Shown one piece after another: positions 9,198 through 17,464 of a DNA stretch of 64,000 nt. A program made the translations under genes and the position numbers. The DNA is from Planktomarina sp. GTDB taxonomy: Bacteria; Pseudomonadota; Alphaproteobacteria; Rhodobacterales; Rhodobacteraceae. A model generated the notes under the pieces. That model searched no databases and was not told the origin of the DNA. It was given only the letters and a program-made list of their open reading frames with translations. The DNA lies in NCBI GenBank assembly GCA_017856985.1, contig JAFMEA010000001.1, forward strand, positions 1-64,000, given 5' to 3'. Positions within the stretch are counted from its first letter, which is position 1; every line of letters begins with the position of its first letter.

Positions 9198-9253
9198 TAT
9201 TTGATCCTTTTAATCTGTCTTAAGATAACAACATGGGTCGAATTGCGCCAGTA

Positions 9254-9874
9254 TCAAGCAGCGTTGACTACACAGGCAACTCGATCAGCAACCGTTTGAG
9301 GCGATAAGTCACTTCTGAGAAAATCAACAAACCCAAATTCAGGCATCATTAAATAGGTAAAACTTGAGTGATCCATAAGATAATACTCATCATCATCTCC
9401 AGGTTGTTTTTGATAATATACCTTGTAAGATCTAGCTACCTTAGAAATTTGCTCCAATGTACCTGTAAGGCCAACTAAATTGGGGTGGTTGTTCGAAGCA
9501 AAGTCAGCCAAATATTCTGTTGTGTCGCGTTTTGGATCAATAGTTATAAATACTGGCCGGACCGTGAGTCCTATGTCTGCTAAGATATCAACAGCAACTG
9601 AGTTGCGGCCCACATCCATGGGGCAAACGTCTGGGCAAAATGTATAACCAAAATATACCAGTGCTGGCTGATCCAAAACGTCTAAATCAGTTACAGTTAG
9701 ACCCTTTTGATCAACTAATTCAAACGGTCCACCAATTGAGCCACCTGCAACCCCACCCGAAACACAGGCCTCAAAGCGATTGGCAGGCGCCGTGATCTGT
9801 GTGTAAAGAAAGGTACCAATCAATAGTATCAGCAGTAAGGCCGCTGTAAAGGCTGAAAACTTTTTACTAGGCAT
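9254..9874 (-). CDS. senC: SCO1/SenC/PrrC family copper chaperone
   Basis: The 206-residue protein begins with a membrane anchor (about 8-28) followed by a periplasmic thioredoxin-like domain. The copper-binding residues are C80 and C84 in FCPDVCP and the distal H169 in MDHSSF. SCO proteins deliver copper to cytochrome c oxidase. In Rhodobacter relatives the gene sits between regB and regA and affects signalling through RegB. It is divergent from regB, with an 83-base shared promoter region, and is probably co-transcribed with regA. Confidence 0.95.
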   Translation of the reverse strand: MPSKKFSAFTAALLLILLIGTFLYTQITAPANRFEACVSGGVAGGSIGGPFELVDQKGLTVTDLDVLDQPALVYFGYTFCPDVCPMDVGRNSVAVDILADIGLTVRPVFITIDPKRDTTEYLADFASNNHPNLVGLTGTLEQISKVARSYKVYYQKQPGDDDEYYLMDHSSFTYLMMPEFGFVDFLRSDLSPQTVADRVACVVNAA

Positions 9875-9957
9875 TATGGCTCCTTCTGAACTTTCGTTAT
9901 ATTAGTTATAGCATAAGGGCGAGCCTGTTTAGTTTTAGTTTGTCACAGGAGTGAAAA

Positions 9958-11322
9958 ATGCCACAACCAAGTACTGGCTACATCGACCAAAGTGCACGTA
10001 GTAATTGGATGCGGCTCCGCACTCTAGTATTGGTTCGGTGGTTTGCAATCGCTGGCCAGATTGTAACTTTAATTATTGCTCAGTATCTCTATGAGCTGGA
10101 GTTAGCGCTTATACCCTGTGCCACTGTGATTGGCATGTCCGTACTCACAAATCTTTTTGCATTGTTAGTTTTTCCTGACAACCGACGGCTGTCTGAAACA
10201 GAAACAATGTTTACGCTTCTATTTGATACGCTTCAGCTGTCTTTGCTTTTGGCCTTTACTGGAGGGCTTAGCAATCCATTTGCACTGCTCATTCTTGCTC
10301 CAGTAGCCATTGCAGCGACAGTCCTACCAACCAGATCAACTCTCTTATTGGCCATTTGCGCGATAGGTATGATTACAGTTGTTGGCCTAATACACCTTCC
10401 CCTAGACACGGCTACAGGTAACTTAATGAATATGCCTGATGTCTTTGTGTTTGGTTTCTGGGTTGCAATTGTGACAGGTATAATTTTTATCTCAGTTTAT
10501 ACCAGGCGCGTAACAGCAGAGATGACCTCTATGTCGGAAGCCCTACTGGCCACACAAATGGCACTCGCCCGAGAGCAAAAACTGACTGACTTAGGTGGTG
10601 TGGTTGCCGCAACAGCCCATGAACTTGGAACCCCACTGGCTACGATAAAGCTTACTAGCGCAGAGCTGATGGAAGAAATGGAAGATTCTCCAGAACTTCA
10701 TGCTGATGCACGCCTTATTCATGAGCAGGCGGATAGATGTCGAGACATCTTAGCCTCTATGGGACGGGCTGGAAAAGATGACTTACATTTGCGAGTGACC
10801 CCATGGTCGGCATTGGTACGCGAGGCTGCTGAGCCACACTTAGAACGTGGCAAAACAGTTCTTTTTACATTCAATAATAATGATGAGTTTGACACCAATC
10901 AGCCCCAAACCATGCGCAAGCCTGAAGTAATTCACGGTCTCAGAAATCTTGTTCAAAATGCAGTAGATTTTTCTAATTCAAATGTTCACATAGATATTGG
11001 GTGGGACCAAACTCATGTTTACGTCAAAATTTGTGACGACGGTCGTGGGTTTGAGCCACAGATTTTGAACCGTATTGGTGATCCATTTGTCCGAAGCAGA
11101 AAGCGCAACAAGTTGATTACTGACCGTCCCGGTTACGACGGAATGGGTCTTGGATTGTTCATTGCCAAAACCCTTCTTGAGCGCTCCGGCGCAAAGCTAG
11201 GTTTTTCGAATGGGATCGGATCGGATGACATTGGTGGGGCAATTGTTAGTGTAAATTGGCCAAGCAAAAAGCTAGTGGTTGATGCTCCAGCTTTTGGTAA
11301 AAACGAACTAATAGAAGTTTAA
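9958..11322 (+). CDS. regB: redox-sensing histidine kinase RegB/PrrB
   Basis: The 454-residue kinase has six predicted membrane helices between about 20 and 182. The ubiquinone-binding heptapeptide GGLSNPF is at 102-108, the phospho-accepting H221 in AHELGTPLATI, the redox-active cysteine C261 in ADRCRDIL, and an HATPase domain with the N box (about 330) and G boxes near 360-405. These are the specific marks of RegB rather than of a generic kinase. It senses quinone and respiratory redox state and phosphorylates RegA. The start follows a CAGGAGTG ribosome site. Confidence 0.97.
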   Translation: MPQPSTGYIDQSARSNWMRLRTLVLVRWFAIAGQIVTLIIAQYLYELELALIPCATVIGMSVLTNLFALLVFPDNRRLSETETMFTLLFDTLQLSLLLAFTGGLSNPFALLILAPVAIAATVLPTRSTLLLAICAIGMITVVGLIHLPLDTATGNLMNMPDVFVFGFWVAIVTGIIFISVYTRRVTAEMTSMSEALLATQMALAREQKLTDLGGVVAATAHELGTPLATIKLTSAELMEEMEDSPELHADARLIHEQADRCRDILASMGRAGKDDLHLRVTPWSALVREAAEPHLERGKTVLFTFNNNDEFDTNQPQTMRKPEVIHGLRNLVQNAVDFSNSNVHIDIGWDQTHVYVKICDDGRGFEPQILNRIGDPFVRSRKRNKLITDRPGYDGMGLGLFIAKTLLERSGAKLGFSNGIGSDDIGGAIVSVNWPSKKLVVDAPAFGKNELIEV

Positions 11323-11378
11323 CACCCTACCAGACTTTAGTTTAAACCCGTTTGGCGTGTTTCATTGTCGAATTTTAA

Positions 11379-11405
11379 TTGCAAAAATTTATAAAGGTAT
11401 ATAAT
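11379..11405 (+). promoter_or_regulatory. candidate promoter for the methyltransferase gene
   Basis: TTGCAA at 11379-11384 and a perfect TATAAT at 11400-11405 are separated by 15 bases, slightly shorter than ideal. They lie about 48 bases before the ATG at 11453 in the 118-base gap after regB, so the methyltransferase/dioxygenase pair may have its own promoter. The call rests on consensus match only. Confidence 0.4.
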
Positions 11406-11452
11406 TTTTTTCATAATAACGACACGCTGATTTTACTACGGTGATTCTAATT

Positions 11453-12241
11453 ATGATAGAGCCTCCACCTTACTACGACAGAAGCCATATCGAATTCTTA
11501 GAAAAATTATGGGGAGACGGTTACCTATCTCCTGGTGGCCCTGACGAAGTCAAGCGGATATTGGGGGATGTTGACTTATCGAAAGCCACTGTTCTTGATA
11601 TTGGGTGCGGAAGCGGTGGAATTACTGTGAGCCTAGTTAGTGATTATGGCGCACAGAAAGTAATTGGCATTGACGTTGAAACTGATGTTTGTCAGGTCGC
11701 CTCGCAACGAGTTAAAAAGTTAGGGTTAGAAAAAGACATCGATATTGTGAGGGTGAAACCAGGAGGTTTTCCCTACGATGACGCATTCTTCGATGTTGTT
11801 TTTTCAAAGGACTCGATAGTACATATCGAAGATAAGGAGCAACTTGCAAAGGAAGTCTTTAGGGTCCTCAAGCCAGGAGGGCACTTTCTGGGATCGGATT
11901 GGTTGCGCTCAAATGATGATGCCCCTTCACCAGAAATGTTGCACTATCTTAAATTAGAAGACCTAGGCTTCGAAATGGCTTCGCCAAATAGATACAGCCA
12001 CGCCTTAACGAAGGCAGGTTTTCAAGATGTTTTTCTATCTAATAGAAACAGGTGGTATACACAAAAAGCGAAGCAGGAAGTGTTAGACCTGTCAAAGGTA
12101 ATGAGGCAGGAATTTGAAGACATTTCATCCAAACAATACATGGATCTAACAATCAAAACCTGGAACGCCATGATTACTGTTTTAGAAACCGGAGAGCATT
12201 GCCCGCATCACATAAAATGTAAAAAGCCATTCAATAAATAA
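11453..12241 (+). CDS. class I SAM methyltransferase resembling phosphoethanolamine N-methyltransferase
   Basis: The protein has 262 residues from the ATG at 11453; an in-frame GTG at 11441 would add four. The SAM motif I is VLDIGCGSGG (47-56), with an acidic residue in GIDVE and the post-motif stretch FKDSIVHI-like at 117-125. By eye the N-terminal segment (Y8 through YLSPGG) and H124 line up with the Tyr-His catalytic pair of the plasmodial phosphobase methyltransferase. The length of about 265 also matches that enzyme. I cannot show that phosphate-binding residues are conserved, so the substrate may be another amine such as glycine or a small betaine precursor. The dioxygenase gene 61 bases downstream may act in the same pathway. 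The gap after regB is larger than most here. Confidence 0.75.
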   Translation: MIEPPPYYDRSHIEFLEKLWGDGYLSPGGPDEVKRILGDVDLSKATVLDIGCGSGGITVSLVSDYGAQKVIGIDVETDVCQVASQRVKKLGLEKDIDIVRVKPGGFPYDDAFFDVVFSKDSIVHIEDKEQLAKEVFRVLKPGGHFLGSDWLRSNDDAPSPEMLHYLKLEDLGFEMASPNRYSHALTKAGFQDVFLSNRNRWYTQKAKQEVLDLSKVMRQEFEDISSKQYMDLTIKTWNAMITVLETGEHCPHHIKCKKPFNK

Positions 12242-12302
12242 TCTTAAACTAGATACATATTGTCCCTTTAAGACAATAAAATAAAAAAATTGAGGTGTAA
12301 GA

Positions 12303-13100
12303 GTGCCATTGGACAATCAATCTCTAGCTCACGAATATCGCACTAACGGTTATCTCTCACCCGTGTCTTTTCTTAGTGAAGGAGAAGCTGCTGGGCATCG
12401 AAAAAGGATGGAAGTGGCAGAAAAGGAAATTGGGTCACTACACTATCGTTCAAAGGCGCATACTTTTTTGACATCAGCTTGGGAACTGGCGTCAATGCGG
12501 CAAGTTCTTGATCTAGTCGAAAAAATGATAGGACCAAATATTCTTCTTTTCAATGCGACATATATTATAAAAGAGCCTAACTCTCTCAGCCATGTTAGTT
12601 GGCACCAAGATCTTACCTATTGGGGCTTAAGCCATGATGACCAAGTAAGCATGTGGATGGCTCTTTCCCCGGCAACTCAAGAAAGTGGTTGTATGAGAAT
12701 GGTGCCAGGAAGTCATGAAGGAGGTCGTCAAAAACACGAGGTAGCGCCTGATGAAACAAATGTACTTCTGCAGGGTCAAACCGTAAAGGCAGTGGACGAG
12801 GAAACTGCTATCTTATGTCCTCTAAAGCCAGGAGAAGCCACTTTTCATCATGGCTGGACGCTGCATGCATCGATGCCAAACAAATCAAACGACCGGCGCA
12901 TTGGCCTTAATGTCCAATATCTTGCCACTCACGTACGTCAGACTAAGCACAAAAACGACACTGCAATTTTGGTAAGGGGTCAGGACAAATTTAATCATTT
13001 TTCCAGAGACGTACCAGCAAAATCCGACCTTGAACCCAAAGCGATGAAGCGACAAGAAGAGCTTGAGAAACTTTACAATGAAACTGCAGGCAACTCTTAA
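12303..13100 (+). CDS. phytanoyl-CoA dioxygenase (PhyH) family Fe(II)/2-oxoglutarate oxygenase
   Basis: The 265-residue protein carries the iron triad HxD in SWHQDLTYWG and a distal histidine in FHHGWTLHAS. The arginine for 2-oxoglutarate is likely in the following NDRRIGLN. PhyH-family enzymes hydroxylate small metabolites, for example ectoine, phosphonates or N-methylated amines. The GTG start at 12303 follows a GAGGTG ribosome site five bases away. It is close behind the methyltransferase and 41 bases before the aminotransferase, and a three-gene transcript is plausible. The substrate is unknown. Pairing with an N-methyltransferase suggests, as inference, a methylated amine. Confidence 0.85.
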   Translation: MPLDNQSLAHEYRTNGYLSPVSFLSEGEAAGHRKRMEVAEKEIGSLHYRSKAHTFLTSAWELASMRQVLDLVEKMIGPNILLFNATYIIKEPNSLSHVSWHQDLTYWGLSHDDQVSMWMALSPATQESGCMRMVPGSHEGGRQKHEVAPDETNVLLQGQTVKAVDEETAILCPLKPGEATFHHGWTLHASMPNKSNDRRIGLNVQYLATHVRQTKHKNDTAILVRGQDKFNHFSRDVPAKSDLEPKAMKRQEELEKLYNETAGNS

Positions 13101-13141
13101 AACATTAGTCCGCAAAATAAACTGATTATATCGGAGCCCTA

Positions 13142-14338
13142 ATGTTTGAAAATTTTCCACATAAGCCACTCTTTGGTGCAAACCTCGTTTCAAAGCTCTT
13201 TGCAGAAGATACAAGAGATGACAAACTTGATCTCGGTCTTGGCGTTTACAAAAGCAGCGAAGGTCAAACAACCATCTTGCGATCTGTTAAGAAGGCCGAA
13301 GCGCGACTATTGAAAGGTCAGGAAACGAAATCTTATGTTGGTTTGGCTGGAGATAAGGTCTTCTCTCGCCGCCTAGCGGAACTTACTATGGGGTCTGATC
13401 AGGCATGGGATCGTATCTCCATTGCGCAAACACCGGGTGGTGTAGCAGCAATGCGGGTAGGATTTGAGATGGTTCACGCTGCGCAGCCAGGCGCTACAGT
13501 TTGGGTATCCAATCCGACATGGGCGAACCACCCCCCAATTATCCAGCATGCCGGATTAGCAGTGCAAGCCTATCCTTACCTTAATGAAGAAACAGGTGGC
13601 GTTGATTTTGACGCCATGACCAAATGTTTGGGCGGTTTACCTGCTGGTGACGTCGTCCTGCTACAGGCGAGTTGTCATAATCCAACGGGCGCGGGGCTGG
13701 AAAACGCACAGTGGGATATCATTGCTGAGCTTTGCAAAAAACGTGGCTTATTGCCGTTTCTTGATGTTGCCTACCAAGGGTTTGGCATGGGGATTGAGGA
13801 AGACTCATATGCGCCACGTTTGTTTGCAAAGGTTATGCCAGAACTTTTGGTTGCAGTTACTTGTTCCAAGAATTTTGCAAATTACAGAGACCGAGTAGGT
13901 ATTATAGCAATTCAAGCTACTAATTCAGATACGGCACACCGCTCATCCCTGAAAATGCTGGACTTGATCAATGCTCTTTATGCCATGCCACCAGACCACG
14001 GCGCAGCGATCGTAAGTGATATTCTATCTGATCAGGGTCTTCGTAGTGAGTGGGAACGCGAATTAGCCGAAATGCGTGAACGTTTGGCAAACTTGCGGAT
14101 CGCCCTTGCAGCAGCAATGCGGCGCGAAACCAACAGCACTGAATTCGACTTCCTTGAACGACAGCAAGGAATGTTTTCAATATTGCCGGTAACTCCTGAG
14201 CAGGTTGATGCAATGCGCATTGACCACGGAATGTACATTGTAAGCAATGGTCGTATTAATATCGCCGGTATTGCAGAGAGCCAAGTTAATCGGGTGGCAA
14301 AGGTAATTGCAGGCGTACGTCAAGTCAGCTCCACATAA
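13142..14338 (+). CDS. aromatic/aspartate amino acid aminotransferase (class I, PLP)
   Basis: The 398-residue enzyme belongs to the AspC/TyrB subgroup. The motifs are ASCHNPTG (176-183), the PLP lysine K243 in CSKNFANYRDRVG, and an intact C-terminal arginine region. Relatives transfer amino groups between aspartate, tyrosine or phenylalanine and 2-oxoglutarate. It follows the dioxygenase by 41 bases and is followed by a hairpin terminator. Aspartate versus aromatic preference cannot be settled from sequence alone, so I give no symbol. Confidence 0.93.
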   Translation: MFENFPHKPLFGANLVSKLFAEDTRDDKLDLGLGVYKSSEGQTTILRSVKKAEARLLKGQETKSYVGLAGDKVFSRRLAELTMGSDQAWDRISIAQTPGGVAAMRVGFEMVHAAQPGATVWVSNPTWANHPPIIQHAGLAVQAYPYLNEETGGVDFDAMTKCLGGLPAGDVVLLQASCHNPTGAGLENAQWDIIAELCKKRGLLPFLDVAYQGFGMGIEEDSYAPRLFAKVMPELLVAVTCSKNFANYRDRVGIIAIQATNSDTAHRSSLKMLDLINALYAMPPDHGAAIVSDILSDQGLRSEWERELAEMRERLANLRIALAAAMRRETNSTEFDFLERQQGMFSILPVTPEQVDAMRIDHGMYIVSNGRINIAGIAESQVNRVAKVIAGVRQVSST

Positions 14339-14393
14339 AATCAATTTTAGTGGACCATCGTCCAATGGCACATTCTGGCTGGTGTTATAGTAC

Positions 14394-14415
14394 CAGTCAC
14401 GCAGTGACTGTTTTT
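14394..14415 (+). terminator. intrinsic terminator after the aminotransferase gene
   Basis: CAGTCAC (14394-14400), loop GCA and GTGACTG (14404-14410) form a perfect 7-base stem with a 3-base loop, followed by TTTTT at 14411-14415. It lies 55 bases after the aminotransferase stop and just before the next gene, and ends the rightward transcript. Confidence 0.65.
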
Positions 14416-14429
14416 AGGGAAATCGTAAA

Positions 14430-15587
14430 ATGAAGAGCATAATTTGTTGGCGTAGGAGGTTTTTGCCAGCGTTGGTAGTATTCTTTATGTTAATTATTGG
14501 GGTCTTTATGCTGTCAAGTTGCGAACAGTTTGGAGCAAATCCGTCTGGGGCTTATCTAAGTGATATAGAGGCATCTCCAAACTACGATGCGCAGGAAGCG
14601 CAATTTGTGAATGAAGAGACCAATGTTCTTAGCGGTATTGGCGATGACATAAATTTTTGGGACGATCCCTTTGGGCGCGATACGCCAAATTTTCTTTTTA
14701 ATTCCAACCAAACCTCACCAAACACACTTATGCCAGAAGTTCAAAATACCGATATGTTAGATTTTCTTAACAGTGAATCTACTGTTAAGTTTATATGGCT
14801 GGGGCATTCATCAATTTTGCTTTCAATAGATGGTAAAACCGTCCTAATTGATCCAGTTTTTTCAAAAAATGCAGCGCCCGTTTCATTTATGATTAAGCGT
14901 TTTCAGCCACCAGTCATAACTTTAGATAAAATGCCAAAGGTGGACTACATTCTGATTTCACATGATCACTATGACCACCTCGATATGGAAACGGTCAAAT
15001 ATTTCAATGAAAAACAAACAACCTTTATTCTTCCGCTTGGGGTGGGTTCACATTTACGACGTTGGGGTATTGATCAATCAAAAATTATTGAACTTGATTG
15101 GTGGAGTAATGTTGACTTGGGAGACCTTTCATTCACGGGGACGCCAGCAAAGCATTTTTCAGGTAGGCTTGGACTATTATCTCCAATGAAGACGCTGTGG
15201 TCTTCGTGGGTAATAAAAAGTTCGGCAAACAGCATCTACTTCAGTGGCGACTCAGGCTATGATACACATTACAAAAAAATCGGTGACCGGCTTGGCCCAT
15301 TTGACGTCATTTTCATGGATAGCGGCCAGTATAACGAACGCTGGCGAGCAATGCACAATATGCCCCACGAAGTAATCAAGGGTTTTAAGGATCTTGGGGG
15401 CCGCTATCTCGTACCTGTGCATTGGGGCATGTTTAATATTTCGCTGCACAACTGGTTTGACCCGCCAGCCGAAGTAACTGCTAGATCCCGAGATAGCGAA
15501 ATACAACTTATTACACCCCGGCTCGGTGAAATAGTTTCATTGGAAAATCCACCGCTGTTTGATGAATGGTGGACAACAGTAGACTAA
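14430..15587 (+). CDS. metallo-beta-lactamase-fold lipoprotein (NAPE-PLD/UlaG-like)
   Basis: The 385-residue protein has a basic, hydrophobic signal ending in the lipobox LSSC with the acylated cysteine C31, so it should be anchored to a membrane facing the periplasm. The hydrolase core contains GHSSIL and the zinc motif HDHYDH (178-183). Later metal ligands are in SGDSGYD and VHWGMF. This pattern matches the RomA/NAPE-PLD branch of metallo-beta-lactamase-fold enzymes, some of which cut phospholipids. The true substrate is unknown. It starts 15 bases after the terminator T-run, with AGGG as ribosome site. Confidence 0.85.
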   Translation: MKSIICWRRRFLPALVVFFMLIIGVFMLSSCEQFGANPSGAYLSDIEASPNYDAQEAQFVNEETNVLSGIGDDINFWDDPFGRDTPNFLFNSNQTSPNTLMPEVQNTDMLDFLNSESTVKFIWLGHSSILLSIDGKTVLIDPVFSKNAAPVSFMIKRFQPPVITLDKMPKVDYILISHDHYDHLDMETVKYFNEKQTTFILPLGVGSHLRRWGIDQSKIIELDWWSNVDLGDLSFTGTPAKHFSGRLGLLSPMKTLWSSWVIKSSANSIYFSGDSGYDTHYKKIGDRLGPFDVIFMDSGQYNERWRAMHNMPHEVIKGFKDLGGRYLVPVHWGMFNISLHNWFDPPAEVTARSRDSEIQLITPRLGEIVSLENPPLFDEWWTTVD

Positions 15588-15651
15588 CAAAAAGAAAGGC
15601 AGTTGCTTTGAAAGGTCTTTTCACTATGCAGAAAAGTACTACAGTGGTGTC

Positions 15652-15798
15652 ATGTTAGAAACAGCTCGTATTATATCTCTTTATGTAGTTCCTAGCTTTA
15701 TTTGCCTTACTCTTGTTGGTTTTATTGTACAAATTGCGTACGAGAGGACGCAAAATAGAGAAAAAACCAGAAGAAATGGCAAAACTAGAACAAAGTGA
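15652..15798 (+). CDS. possible 48-residue single-span membrane protein; frame uncertain
   Basis: The ATG at 15652 opens a 48-residue frame with one hydrophobic helix (about 7-29) and a basic tail. The next frame over is also open from just after TAG 15686-15688 to TGA 15809-15811. It reads a hydrophobic run followed by RGRKIEKKPEEMAKLEQSE, which looks more like a real protein and would overlap the TTG start of the phosphotransferase gene. One indel near 15680 would join the first frame's start to the second frame's tail. A small membrane protein may exist here, but the exact reading is unsettled. In many relatives tsaE lies in this position. Confidence 0.3.
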   Translation: MLETARIISLYVVPSFICLTLVGFIVQIAYERTQNREKTRRNGKTRTK

Positions 15799-15807
15799 AA
15801 CTGGCCA

Positions 15808-16785
15808 TTGACTAGAGAATTAGAAATTGAAGCCTTTTTAGATAGGGCCGGTTGGTCCAATGCTCGACGCTTACCTTTAGCTGGCGATGCTGGAAATAGA
15901 AGGTATGAACGCCTAGCTGATCCCATTCAGGGTAGTGCTATTTTGATGGATGCTGTACCAAAACTTGGTGAGGACATTCGACCCTTTTTAAAGATCGCTC
16001 AACATCTGACAGATTGTGAAATTTCATCTCCAGAAATATTTAGTCACAACATTTCACTAGGTTTAATCCTTATGCAAGATTTTGGCGATGAACTCTTATA
16101 CAAAGTAGCCAATGAGTCCCCACACCTTGAATTACGATTATATCGGATAGCAATTGATGCGCTCAGAGAATTACACAAATCACCTCCTCCCAAAGAAGTT
16201 AGTAATTACTTAGCGCCTGAAATGGCCCAAGCTTCGGCCACAACACTTTTGTGGTATTGCGACGAAGGTCTTTCAGAGAAAATTGGGTTAGAAGTAGAAA
16301 ACAGCCTGAGATCGTTGGACTGGTCCAATCCTGTTCTAGTTCTTCGAGACTATCATGCTCAAAATCTAGTTTATAGAAATGAACAAATCGGAATAGCTCA
16401 AATGGGGGTGCTAGACTTTCAAGACGCGCAACTAGGCCACCCACTTTATGATGCGACGTCACTGATCCATGATGCACGGCGCAGCCTAGACCTGTCTGTG
16501 GTTAACCTGTTGGTTAAAGAGCTTGCTGAACATTATAATGGGCGGGATGACTTTAAATATGCCTTTGCAGCAATAAGTGCCCAACGAAACCTGCGCATTT
16601 TAGGTGTATTTTCCCGTCTCTGTTTGCGAGATGGAAAGCCAAACTACCTAAATCTAATACCTCATGTCTGGAAAAACTTGTGGAAAGATTTGAGCCACCC
16701 GCGTCTTTCAGGGCTTAATGATGTCTGTAAAAACTTACCCACCCCAAGTGCAGAATTTTTAGAAGGGCTAAAACAGAATGCGTAA
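15808..16785 (+). CDS. amgK: cell-wall amino-sugar kinase, AmgK-like phosphotransferase
   Basis: The 325-residue protein has the aminoglycoside-phosphotransferase kinase fold, with a catalytic loop LRDYHAQNLV and metal loop GVLDFQDAQLGHPLYD. With the MurU gene directly behind it, it matches AmgK, which phosphorylates MurNAc and GlcNAc at the anomeric position during peptidoglycan recycling. The start is a TTG at 15808, since the next residues TRELEIEAFLDRAGW align with family N-termini. The ribosome site is weak and the start may be coupled to an upstream small frame. It overlaps murU by eight bases. Confidence 0.88.
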   Translation: MTRELEIEAFLDRAGWSNARRLPLAGDAGNRRYERLADPIQGSAILMDAVPKLGEDIRPFLKIAQHLTDCEISSPEIFSHNISLGLILMQDFGDELLYKVANESPHLELRLYRIAIDALRELHKSPPPKEVSNYLAPEMAQASATTLLWYCDEGLSEKIGLEVENSLRSLDWSNPVLVLRDYHAQNLVYRNEQIGIAQMGVLDFQDAQLGHPLYDATSLIHDARRSLDLSVVNLLVKELAEHYNGRDDFKYAFAAISAQRNLRILGVFSRLCLRDGKPNYLNLIPHVWKNLWKDLSHPRLSGLNDVCKNLPTPSAEFLEGLKQNA

Positions 16786-17464
16786 CGCGCCTGACGAACT
16801 AATGCTTTTTGCTGCCGGTTTGGGCACACGTATGCAACCACTCACGACCGACACCCCCAAGCCTTTAATTAAAGTTGCGGGACTCACTTTATTAGATCGC
16901 ACGTTGCGCTTGGCCAATGAGGGTGGCATCAAAAATATCATCGTCAATACCCACTACTTGGGAGAGGCAATTAAAAAACATCTGCGAAATACATCTGTCA
17001 AAATTTTTCACGAGAAAAAGCTTTTGGATACCGGTGGTGGCCTGAAAAATGCATCCGCAATCTTTAAGGGTAGCACTGTATTTACAAGTAACAGTGACGC
17101 TATTTGGTTTGGCGAAAATCCATTCTTGTTTTTAGCCAAACATTGGGAAGACGACTGTGATGCGTTGCTTTTATGTGCGCAAATAGACAACGTCCACGGA
17201 CGTGAAAAGCCCGGTGATTTTCATTTGTTTGAAAACGGTACTGTTGGGCGTTCTGGAAACTGGGTTTATCTCGGTGTACAAATTATAAGGCTCTCCCTAG
17301 TTCATGAAATAAATGAAAGTGTTTTTTCTCTTAACCTAATTTGGGATAATTTAATTGCACGCAAGAGACTGAAGGCCATTTCATATTCGGGCCAGTGGTG
17401 TGACATTGGGCGACCTGAAAATATAAATATTGGTGAGCAATTATTAGGGCGTAAAATTGTTTAG
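16778..17464 (+). CDS. murU: N-acetylmuramate alpha-1-phosphate uridylyltransferase
   Basis: The 228-residue nucleotidyltransferase has the signature FAAGLGTRMQPLT followed by PKPLIKV, a metal-binding NSDAIW, and a late GQWCDIGRPENI typical of sugar-phosphate uridylyltransferases. With AmgK it converts MurNAc to UDP-MurNAc, a shortcut that bypasses de novo synthesis and fosfomycin-sensitive MurA. It overlaps the genes on both sides (eight bases each) and is clearly part of one operon with amgK, addB and addA. Confidence 0.92.
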   Translation: MRNAPDELMLFAAGLGTRMQPLTTDTPKPLIKVAGLTLLDRTLRLANEGGIKNIIVNTHYLGEAIKKHLRNTSVKIFHEKKLLDTGGGLKNASAIFKGSTVFTSNSDAIWFGENPFLFLAKHWEDDCDALLLCAQIDNVHGREKPGDFHLFENGTVGRSGNWVYLGVQIIRLSLVHEINESVFSLNLIWDNLIARKRLKAISYSGQWCDIGRPENINIGEQLLGRKIV

